This document shows positions 1 through 6,300 of a stretch of DNA of 6,300 bases, piece by piece. The stretch is taken from NCBI GenBank assembly GCA_934668285.1, contig CAKUNB010000098.1, positions 1 to 6,300 on the forward strand, given 5' to 3'. Below the pieces are notes generated by a model. It searched no databases. It was not told where the DNA came from and saw nothing but the letters and a program-made list of their open reading frames with translations. How positions within the stretch are numbered: the stretch's first letter is position 1; each line of letters starts with the position of its first letter. The stretch comes from an uncultured Oscillospiraceae bacterium. GTDB lineage: Bacteria; Bacillota; Clostridia; Oscillospirales; Oscillospiraceae. The position numbers and the translations under genes were made by a program.

Positions 1-821
1 CCTTCACAGGCGGCTACGGCTCCGTCGTTAACGGTCCGTACTCCACCGCTCAGTGGATGTATCAGGAATCCGAGGAAGTCTTCAACGATGAACTCAACCC
101 CTATGCTTACGATCCTGCTAAGGCTGTCGAGGTTCTCGAGGCCGGCGGTTGGACGCTGAATGCCGACGGCACCGATTACTCCGGATCCGGCCTCCGCTAC
201 AAGAAGGTCACTGCTGAAGAAGCCGGCGACTACGAACTGAATGTCACGCTCGACGACGGCACCATCCTGATGCCTCTGCACATCATGTGGGCCTCCTCCG
301 AGGGCAACTCCGTCTCCGACCTGCTCGTCACGATGCTCGCCAACGGCAAGCAGACTGCCGAGGCCGGCATGGAGATCGAGCAGAACGTCATGTCCTTCTC
401 CGAGCTGCTGAACTGGATGTACCGTGATACCTCCGCTGGCGACCAGTACGGTGTCAAGACCTACGGCATGTACAACCTGGCGACCGGCTTCAACGCGATC
501 TACGACTACTCCTTCAACTTCAACTCCGATCCCAACTCCGACTATGTCGCGATGGGCTACAACACCAACTACATCTTCGACAAGGAACTCGACGACTACT
601 CCATGGACATGGTTTACAAGGCAGCTCCTGGCGACGATGCTACCTACCTCGACTACTTCCAGAAGTTCATCATCCGCTTCAACGAGCTGGCTGTCGAACT
701 TCCGCTGTACTGCAACGATTACTACACCTTCTTCCCGTCCTGGCTGGTCAACTACAACGAGTCCAGCCTGTGGGATTTCCAGAACGCGATTCTGTACGCT
801 TCCATCGAGGGTGCTGAATAA
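1..821 (+). CDS. oppA: Peptide ABC transporter substrate-binding protein, family 5 (C-terminal part, 5' end outside window)
   Basis: This is the C-terminal 272 residues of an extracytoplasmic solute-binding protein of the SBP_bac_5 (OppA/DppA) family, which captures peptides outside the membrane and delivers them to the permease pair encoded downstream. The frame is open from base 3 with no stop, so the gene starts upstream; the ATG at 57 is internal because the 18 codons before it continue the protein. Family features seen are the segment NPYAYDPAKAVEVLEAGGW, the usual 'processed-peptide, lobe-closing' region of these proteins, then a Y/N/D-rich lobe and the terminal stretch with ELPLYCNDYYTFF. 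Signal peptide and lipobox cannot be judged because they lie outside the window. Codon use is strongly biased to C-ending codons, which suits a highly expressed gene. The ligand (oligopeptide, dipeptide or other) cannot be read from this fragment, so the symbol marks the position in the operon, not a proven substrate. A terminator-like hairpin follows 24 bases after the stop. Confidence 0.93.
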   Translation, partial: FTGGYGSVVNGPYSTAQWMYQESEEVFNDELNPYAYDPAKAVEVLEAGGWTLNADGTDYSGSGLRYKKVTAEEAGDYELNVTLDDGTILMPLHIMWASSEGNSVSDLLVTMLANGKQTAEAGMEIEQNVMSFSELLNWMYRDTSAGDQYGVKTYGMYNLATGFNAIYDYSFNFNSDPNSDYVAMGYNTNYIFDKELDDYSMDMVYKAAPGDDATYLDYFQKFIIRFNELAVELPLYCNDYYTFFPSWLVNYNESSLWDFQNAILYASIEGAE

Positions 822-833
822 TCTGTAAAACCC

Positions 834-891
834 CCAAAGTGACTTTGGCGACGGGGCGGAAAAACCGCCCCGTCGCTTCCACCTATTTTTT
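834..891 (+). terminator. Terminator-like or attenuating hairpin after the binding-protein gene
   Basis: A perfect 12-bp stem (848-859 with 865-876) encloses an AAAAA loop (860-864). The stem is very GC-rich. A T-run follows at 886-891. If bases 846-848 (TGG) pair with CCA at 879-881, bulging 876-878, the stem ends only two bases before the T-containing tail, which makes it a convincing intrinsic terminator. A second inverted repeat just upstream, CCAAAGT at 834-840 against ACTTTGG at 842-848, shares bases 846-848 with it, so the two folds compete at the base. Because oppB to oppF follow on the same strand without a visible new promoter, partial termination or protection of the binding-protein mRNA from 3' decay is likelier than complete termination. 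This is a common arrangement in binding-protein operons; the partial role is inference. Confidence 0.8.
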
Positions 892-1127
892 GCTCAGACC
901 GCAGAAAAGCTCTGCGAGCATGTCAAGCGATAACGCGGGACGATTCGGCCTTCCCAGAGCCTTTCCGCGTTCTGAGCACCGGCCCTCCGTTTTTTCCCGT
1001 CCTTCGCGTGAAGGACAGCGCTCCTTTTTGAAACGGTCGGCTCCGCAACCTTGAAACCAACTCCCGACGGGATCGCAATACCCCGCGTGGATTTCCATAC
1101 AAATTTAAAAGAAAAGGAGGGCGCAGG
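892..1127 (+). other. Structured non-coding gap between binding-protein and permease genes
   Basis: I see no credible gene here, but several short inverted repeats. (a) CGCAGA 900-905 pairs with TCTGCG 911-916, and this stem can be prolonged by TGCT 891-894 with AGCA 917-920, bulging 895-899. (b) Bases 932-940 pair with 963-971 (AACGCGG/CCGCGTT core plus one GU). (c) GTCCTTC 999-1005 pairs perfectly with GAAGGAC 1010-1016 around a four-base loop, followed by five T at 1025-1029, and a six-T run precedes it at 990-995. Base composition (short homopolymer runs, less C-ending triplet rhythm) differs from the flanking genes. No recognised riboswitch or T-box motif is visible and no good -35/-10 pair was found. 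It may be a leader-like RNA region, a decayed gene, or a dispersed intergenic repeat; the sequence alone does not decide. Confidence 0.55.
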
Positions 1128-2144
1128 ATGACAAAATATGTGCTGAAGCGTATCGGCTATATGATCGTGGTTTTTCTGGTCGTTTCGCTCCTGATGTATT
1201 CTATCTATAACCTGATTCCTACCGACCCCGCCCGTGCACAGCTCGAGGGCCTCAAGCAGTCTCTCAAGCCCGAGCAGTATGAGGCGCGGTATCAACAGCT
1301 CCGCGAAAGCATGGGTCTGAACGATCCGCTGATCGTCCGCTACGCCCGCTGGATGGGCTTCGCTCCGGAGAAAAACGGAGGGTTCAGTGGCCTGATCGAG
1401 GGCGACTTCGGCTATTCCCAAACGTATAAGCAGCCGGTTGTTGACATTCTCCCGTCGAGAATGCTCAACACGGTCTATCTGAATATCTTCTCCACCATTC
1501 TTGCGCTTCTCATTACTATCCCGCTCGGTATCTTCTGCGCTGTCCATAAGAAGGGCAAGTTCGATAATACCGTGCAGGTGTTCACCATCATCGGCTACTC
1601 CATTCCGGTGTATATCATTGCGCTGCTGTTTATCTGGCTGTTTGCTGTTACGCTGGGCTGGCTGCCGGTTTCCGGCATCGAGACGCCGGGCAACGCCTAC
1701 ACCGGCATGCGCGCCTTCTGGGACCGTTTGTACTATATGACGCTTCCGGTGCTGGTCATGACGGTCGGCTCCCTCGGCGGCATGACGCGCTACGTCCGCG
1801 CCGCGATGATCGAGTCGCTGAGCATGGACTATATCCGCACCGCCCGCGCCAAGGGCCTGCGCGAGAGAGTCGTCGTCTATTCCCACGCATGGCGCAATGC
1901 CCTGCTGCCCGTCATTACGGTTATCATCGGCTGGTTTATCAGCATCTTCTCCGGTTCGCTGATCATTGAGAATATGTTTGGACTGAACGGCATGGGCCAG
2001 CTGTATTTCCGCGCGCTGCAGAACAACGACTATGAGCTTGCGCTGATCATTCAGATGTTCTACGTGATTATCGCGCTTGTCGGTCAGCTCATCACCGACC
2101 TGAGCTACGGTCTGGTTGACCCGCGCATCCGTGTGGACAAGTAA
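1128..2144 (+). CDS. oppB: Peptide ABC transporter permease, OppB/DppB type
   Basis: This 338-residue integral membrane protein is one half of the translocation channel of the importer; it pairs with the OppC-like permease. TM1 lies at about residues 9-30, followed by the long extracytoplasmic segment typical of OppB, with the family signature N-L-I-P-T-D-P (28-34), an amphipathic LRESMGLNDPLIVRYARW stretch and GDFGYSQ, and then five more hydrophobic helices. The cytoplasmic coupling (EAA) loop is clear at about 233-255, with YIRTARAKGL at 235-244 and a later NALLPV. The C-terminus ends in the usual LVDPRIRVDK form. Length is normal for the family (roughly 305-340). The start is well supported: AGGAGG at 1115-1120 is seven bases upstream. 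The stop TAA (2142-2144) overlaps the ribosome site of the next gene. There is no sign of truncation or insertion. OppB and DppB cannot be told apart here, so the symbol is by family. Confidence 0.95.
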   Translation: MTKYVLKRIGYMIVVFLVVSLLMYSIYNLIPTDPARAQLEGLKQSLKPEQYEARYQQLRESMGLNDPLIVRYARWMGFAPEKNGGFSGLIEGDFGYSQTYKQPVVDILPSRMLNTVYLNIFSTILALLITIPLGIFCAVHKKGKFDNTVQVFTIIGYSIPVYIIALLFIWLFAVTLGWLPVSGIETPGNAYTGMRAFWDRLYYMTLPVLVMTVGSLGGMTRYVRAAMIESLSMDYIRTARAKGLRERVVVYSHAWRNALLPVITVIIGWFISIFSGSLIIENMFGLNGMGQLYFRALQNNDYELALIIQMFYVIIALVGQLITDLSYGLVDPRIRVDK

Positions 2145-2149
2145 GGAGG
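2144..2149 (+). promoter_or_regulatory. Ribosome binding site that fixes the oppC start at 2157
   Basis: AGGAGG sits directly on the oppB stop codon (TAAGGAGG, with the last A of the stop shared). It lies one base before the ATG at 2151 but seven bases before the in-frame ATG at 2157. One base is too close for initiation, while seven matches the oppB site, so 2157 is the better start. The shared bases imply that ribosomes ending oppB feed oppC. Confidence 0.75.
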
Positions 2150-2156
2150 TATGACG

Positions 2157-3995
2157 ATGAAAAACAAGAAGAAAAAGTCAAAGTCCTCCCTGTTCGGCCG
2201 CCTGTTCGGCAACCGCAACAAGACCATGAGCTTCATGGAGGAAGAGCAGCTGCAAAGCCCCGGCCGTCTGATTATGAAGAACTTCCTTCACAATCGCCTC
2301 GGCATGACCGGCCTGATCATCTTCCTGCTGATTTTCCTGTTCGTGATGATCGGCCCGCACTTCTTTGTGCTTGACCTTTCGTATCAGGACAATACCCAGA
2401 TCAACGTCCCTCCCGGACTGAACATGATGTCCCTGCCCGACGGCCTGAAGGGCAGCGTGCAGGATATCTCCCCCGGCACGACCTACGCAGTCGGCGTCAA
2501 CAAGGCCGGCGAGCTGTTCACCTGGGGCTACACCCGCATTACGGACACCATTGACCTTGCGAACATCCCCGAGGAGATTCGCGAGAAGAAGATCGTCAAT
2601 GTCGCGGCGGGCTATGACCACATTGTCGCGCTCGACGAAAACGGCGGCATCTATGTCTGGGGCAACACCCGCCTGAAGCAGGACCGCCTTCCGAACGATC
2701 TGGAAATGGCGACCAAGATCGGCAAGAATCTGGATATCGTTCAGGTCGAAGCCAGCTATCAGTTCTCCGCCGCCCTCACCGCGCAGGGCAAGCTCTACCT
2801 GTGGGGCAACGAGAACATGGCCGATATTAAGATCAAAAAGGAATTTCAGGGCCACATCAAGAAGGTCGCCCTGACGACCTACGCCTATGTTTCCCTGCTG
2901 GACGACGGCTCGGTCGTTTACTCCGGCTTTGCCAAGGATAACGCGCTGGTCCGCGTGCCGGAAGAGCTGTCGAGCGGCGTCGTTGATATCGCCGCGACCA
3001 GCACCGCCGTCGCGGCGGTGAAGGAGGACGGCTCCGTCGTTGTCTGGGGCAACTGCGACTCGCACGAGAACGTCATTCCGTCCTTCGAGAGCAAGCCGGT
3101 TGAGCTTTACGGCGGCCGCTATCACTTCACCGCGCTCATGGACGACGGCGAGGTCATCTCCTGGGGCGGCGACGTCCACGGCCAGGCCTCTGTGCCCGCT
3201 TCCGTGAACGAAAAGGAAATTGAGACCGTGTTTGCCGGCTTCTATCAGAACTACGCCATCACCACCGACGGCGAGGCCGAGACATGGGGCCTCAAGGGCT
3301 ACCTGTTCGGCACGGACGATCTCGGCCGCGATATTCTGACCCGTATCGTCAACGGCGGCAAGGTCACCATGACCGTCGGCGCGATCTCCGTTATCATCGA
3401 GCTGATCATCGGCATCATCCTCGGCGGTCTTGCCGGTTATTTTGGCGGCTGGGTGGATAACATTATCATGCGTATCTCCGAAATCGTCGGCGGCCTGCCG
3501 TTCCTGCCGTTCGCAATGATCCTTTCCGCGATCATCGGCACGCGCATCTCCGTCGAGCAGAGAATGTACCTCATCATGGTCGTCCTCGGCGTCCTGTCGT
3601 GGCCGGGCATCTGCCACCTGATCCGTGCGCAGATTTTCTCCCAGCGCGAGCAGGAGTACGTCACCGCGGCCAAGGCCATGGGCGTCAAGGAGAAGAGCAT
3701 CATCTTCCGCCACATCATCCCGAACGTCATGAGCCTGATCCTCGTCAACGCGACCCTCAGCTTCGCAACCTGCATGCTGACCGAGTCCTCCCTGTCGTAC
3801 ATGGGCTTTGGTATCTCGCCCCCGACACCGACCTGGGGCAACATGCTGACCGGTGCGAACAACTCCATCGTCATCCAGCAGTTCTGGTGGCGCTGGGTCT
3901 TCCCGGCTGCGATCTTCGGCATCTGCACCATCTGCATCAACCTCGTGGGCGATGCGCTGCGTGATGCGGTCGATCCCAAGTCGGCAGAACGATAA
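2157..3995 (+). CDS. oppC: Peptide ABC transporter permease, OppC/DppC type, with inserted RCC1-like beta-propeller
   Basis: This is the second channel subunit of the importer, 612 residues against about 300 for usual OppC. Order of parts: a lysine-rich cytoplasmic N-terminus (1-45); TM1 (about 49-71); a short loop containing NVPPG; seven RCC1-like repeats (about 99-381); then the standard permease core starting with FGTDDLGRD (384-392), the hallmark just before the OppC transmembrane domain. Five hydrophobic helices follow. The coupling loop has YVTAAKAMGV from residue 501 with RHIIPNV behind it, then SLSYMGFGISPPTPTWG and a C-terminal GDALRDAVDP, all typical. With the insert removed the protein would be about 330 residues. 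The frame is continuous through both junctions with no stop and no codon-use change visible, so this is a real domain insertion and not a frameshift or assembly fusion. By the known topology of OppC the TM1-TM2 loop is outside the cell, so the propeller faces the binding protein. Its function is unknown. An alternative start at 2151 adds two residues. Confidence 0.95.
   Translation: MKNKKKKSKSSLFGRLFGNRNKTMSFMEEEQLQSPGRLIMKNFLHNRLGMTGLIIFLLIFLFVMIGPHFFVLDLSYQDNTQINVPPGLNMMSLPDGLKGSVQDISPGTTYAVGVNKAGELFTWGYTRITDTIDLANIPEEIREKKIVNVAAGYDHIVALDENGGIYVWGNTRLKQDRLPNDLEMATKIGKNLDIVQVEASYQFSAALTAQGKLYLWGNENMADIKIKKEFQGHIKKVALTTYAYVSLLDDGSVVYSGFAKDNALVRVPEELSSGVVDIAATSTAVAAVKEDGSVVVWGNCDSHENVIPSFESKPVELYGGRYHFTALMDDGEVISWGGDVHGQASVPASVNEKEIETVFAGFYQNYAITTDGEAETWGLKGYLFGTDDLGRDILTRIVNGGKVTMTVGAISVIIELIIGIILGGLAGYFGGWVDNIIMRISEIVGGLPFLPFAMILSAIIGTRISVEQRMYLIMVVLGVLSWPGICHLIRAQIFSQREQEYVTAAKAMGVKEKSIIFRHIIPNVMSLILVNATLSFATCMLTESSLSYMGFGISPPTPTWGNMLTGANNSIVIQQFWWRWVFPAAIFGICTICINLVGDALRDAVDPKSAER
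2442..2453 (+). repeat. Left copy of a 12-base direct repeat bounding the propeller insert
   Basis: GGCCTGAAGGGC, encoding GLKG, lies at the left edge of the RCC1-like insert. It matches the right copy at 11 of 12 bases and is in the same reading frame. The distance between the starts of the copies is 846 bases, exactly 282 codons. It could be a trace of how the insert was acquired, or a chance match of four residues. Confidence 0.6.
2451..3299 (+). repeat. Seven tandem RCC1-like repeats (predicted seven-bladed propeller) inside OppC
   Basis: Protein repeats begin at residues 99, 145, 192, 233, 274, 313 and 354 of OppC (DNA 2451, 2589, 2730, 2853, 2976, 3093, 3216) and end near residue 381. 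Each follows the pattern V.A..Y...AL..DG.V..WG, then a linker. Clear examples are VAAGYDHIVALDENGGIYVW in repeat 2 and GGRYHFTALMDDGEVISWGG in repeat 6. The WG pair is present in six of seven; repeat 4 has SG instead. Spacing is 39-47 residues; repeat 7 is short (28), as expected if its last strand is completed by the start of the insert in a closed ring. Seven repeats is the blade number of RCC1 and of the short-repeat bacterial relative BLIP-II. The repeats are diverged at DNA level. Blade assignment is from the pattern by eye. Confidence 0.88.
3288..3299 (+). repeat. Right copy of the 12-base direct repeat bounding the propeller insert
   Basis: GGCCTCAAGGGC, encoding GLKG, lies between the last WG of the propeller and the FGTDDLGRD permease motif. 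It differs from the left copy at one third-codon position. Joining the two copies gives an uninterrupted OppC sequence, LPDGLKGYLFGTDDLGRD. Confidence 0.6.
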
Positions 3996-4009
3996 GGAGG
4001 GTTGCAGCG

Positions 4010-4985
<976 letters not shown>

Positions 4986-4996
<11 letters not shown>

Positions 4997-6300
4997 TGAT
5001 AAAAAAGTCCTGCTTCGCATCAGCAACCTGAAGCAATATTTCCCACTGAAAAAGGGCCGCTTCGTCAAGGCCAACGACGGTATTTCCCTCGAAATCTACG
5101 AGGGCGAAACCTTCGGCCTCGTCGGCGAATCCGGCTGCGGCAAGTCCACGCTTGGCCGTACCATCCTTCAGCTCTATCATCAGACTTACGGCCGCACGAT
5201 GTACTATGGCCGTTCGCTGGACGATCTCGCGCCGAAGTATGTTACCAAAACGATCAAAAACCTGAAAAAGCTGCGCTCTCAGTGGAAGGAACTGACCGCC
5301 AAGCGCGAGAAGCTCGAAGAAACCTATAACTCCCTCAGCGAAAAGGAGCAGTACGCCATGCACGCCGAGCTTGACAAGGCAATCAAGCTCGAGGAGGACG
5401 CGCTGCTGAATATGGCGCAGATCGTCGGCGGCTTCATCACCGTGAAGGACCTCAACCCGGTCATCGCCATCTACAGCAAGGGCTATGCCGTTGCGCAGAA
5501 GCTCTCCGCCCTCTCCGTGAAGCGGCAGGGGATTCAGGTCCGCTATGACGACGAGGAGTTCGCCGTCAAGAAGGCCAAGGAGAGCGGCAAATCCCACAGC
5601 ACCGGCAAGCTCGACGGCCTCAAGGCCAAGCTCGACGCCTGCGACGCGCAGGCCGCCGAGTACCGCAAGCAGCTGGCTGCTATCTCCGCCGATATTCAGA
5701 AGATGCGCAGCCAGTATGCGCACGATGCGGAATTCCAGAAGTACGAGGCTTATCGCGACGACGGCATCGACCTTGCGCGCCTGCGCTATAACGAGATGCG
5801 CCGTCTCCGCCGCGATATGCAGCTCATCTTCCAGGACCCGTATTCGTCCCTGAACCCCCGCATGAGCGTCGGCCAGATCATCAGCGAGGGCATGCAGGCG
5901 CATGATATGATCCGCAAAAAGGACGAGCGCATGCAGGAAATGGTGCTGAAGGTCATGGATCAGTGCGGCCTCGCGCCCTACTTCCTCCATCGCTTCCCGC
6001 ATCAGTTCTCCGGCGGCCAGCGCCAACGCATCGGCATCGCCCGTGCGCTTGCGACCAACCCGAAGTTCGTCGTCTGCGACGAGGCGGTCTCTGCGCTGGA
6101 CGTTTCCATTCAGGCACAGATCATCAACCTCCTGCTCGACCTCAAGGAAAAGCAGAACCTGACCTATATGTTCATCACGCACGACCTGAGCGTCGTCAAG
6201 TACATATCCGACCGCATCGGCGTTATGTACCTCGGCTCCATGGTCGAGCTGGCGGACTCGCAGGAGATCTTCGATCATCCCGTCCACCCCTACACCGAGG
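4986..6300 (+). CDS. oppF: Peptide ABC transporter ATPase, OppF/DppF type, with large coiled-coil insert (3' end outside window)
   Basis: This is the second ATPase of the importer; 438 codons are visible and the frame is still open at the right edge, just after HPYTE, so the C-terminal oligopeptide domain is missing. Seen: Walker [10 protein letters not shown] (47-55), Q-loop Gln283 in [16 protein letters not shown], signature [15 protein letters not shown] (Ser342 onward), Walker [13 protein letters not shown] (Asp365, catalytic Glu366) and H-loop His399 in FITHD. The OppF-type wording ([25 protein letters not shown]) separates it from OppD. Walker A Lys to Q-loop Gln is 230 residues, whereas in E. 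coli OppF I count about 45, so about 185 residues are inserted (residues 84-268). The residue after Glu366 is Ala where most relatives have Pro. AGGAGG at 4974-4979 lies six bases before the ATG, inside oppD, and the start overlaps the oppD end by 11 bases, pointing to translational coupling. All catalytic residues are intact, so an active ATPase is expected. Confidence 0.95.
5235..5789 (+). other. Predicted helical/coiled-coil insert domain within OppF
   Basis: Residues of about 84-268 replace a loop that is normally short. The first arm (about 88-140) and second arm (about 195-262) are rich in Lys, Glu, Ala, Leu and Gln with near-heptad spacing of hydrophobics, for example [20 protein letters not shown] and [20 protein letters not shown]. 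Between them is a less charged middle, with [20 protein letters not shown], that could form the hairpin tip. The simplest model is an antiparallel coiled-coil projecting from the nucleotide-binding domain into the cytoplasm. No enzymatic motif is visible. Coiled-coil prediction is by eye. Confidence 0.7.

Noticed and set aside
57..59. ATG at 57 as the start of the binding-protein gene
   Set aside because: The frame continues upstream to the window edge with protein-like sequence, no ribosome site precedes this ATG, and the product would lack the N-terminal lobe and signal peptide.
839..1054. Small + strand open frame in the gap, GTG start
   Set aside because: It runs straight through the terminator-like hairpin, has no Shine-Dalgarno before the start and a basic, low-complexity product.
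1051..1080. Possible promoter (TTGAAA with GCAATA 18 bases on) before oppB
   Set aside because: The -10 match is poor and the spacing is not ideal; such weak matches are expected by chance.
883..1098. Small minus-strand open frame in the gap (71 codons)
   Set aside because: No ribosome site is evident and it overlaps the inverted repeats. It could be part of a dispersed repeat that happens to stay open, but nothing supports it as a gene.
894..1886. Minus-strand open frame across the gap and oppB (330 codons)
   Set aside because: Most of it is antisense to oppB; the product is rich in H, D, R and A with no recognisable domain.
2451..3299. A chromatin or GTPase-exchange role for the RCC1-like repeats
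   Set aside because: Only the propeller fold pattern is shared with eukaryotic RCC1; here the domain is in the extracytoplasmic loop of a bacterial importer.
2178..3713. Long minus-strand open frame across oppC (511 codons)
   Set aside because: It is an antisense shadow of a GC-rich coding region with C-ending codons; its product is low-complexity in D, A, V, L and G, has no family resemblance, and the + strand holds an unmistakable permease.
2157..3995. OppC as an assembly or frameshift fusion of a permease with a separate RCC1 protein
   Set aside because: The propeller is nested inside the permease: TM1 lies before it and the FGTDDLGRD core after it, in one continuous frame, with one start and one ribosome site.

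Overview
The window holds most of one peptide-type ABC importer operon (Opp/Dpp family), all on the + strand: the 3' end of a family-5 substrate-binding protein gene, a structured gap of about 300 bases, two permease genes (oppB and oppC type), and two ATPase genes (oppD and oppF type, the last cut by the window edge). The order A-B-C-D-F is the classical one. The sequence is GC-rich with C or G in most third codon positions, the genes carry strong AGGAGG ribosome sites, and the proteins read like those of Gram-positive anaerobes of the class Clostridia (a gut Oscillospiraceae/Ruminococcaceae-like organism is my best guess). That assignment is inference; no marker gene is present.

Layout: 1-821 binding-protein C-terminal part; 822-1127 gap with a strong terminator-like hairpin straight after the stop, followed by further short inverted repeats; 1128-2144 OppB-like permease; 2157-3995 OppC-like permease, about twice the usual size; 4010-4996 OppD-like ATPase; 4986-6300 OppF-like ATPase, open at the right edge. 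The last four genes are very tightly packed (12, 14 and -11 bases between neighbours), and two stop codons are fused to the next gene's Shine-Dalgarno sequence, so they are almost certainly co-transcribed and translationally coupled. The hairpin after the binding-protein gene would allow more binding protein than membrane components to be made.

The unusual content is in two of the transporter subunits. The OppC-like permease carries seven RCC1-type repeats (about 282 residues) between its first membrane helix and its FGTDDLGRD core motif, which puts a complete seven-bladed beta-propeller on the outer face, where the binding protein docks. Removing it leaves an ordinary permease of about 330 residues, and the insert is bounded by a near-identical 12-base direct repeat encoding GLKG. 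The OppF-like ATPase carries an insert of about 185 residues, rich in charged helix, between Walker A and the Q-loop, predicted to be a coiled-coil hairpin on the cytoplasmic side. The other subunits, OppB and OppD, look standard. The window thus seems to encode a peptide importer with one accessory module outside and one inside the cell. I do not know of a described system with this combination, but I could not search for one.

No RNA genes, mobile elements, CRISPR arrays or minus-strand genes are supported.
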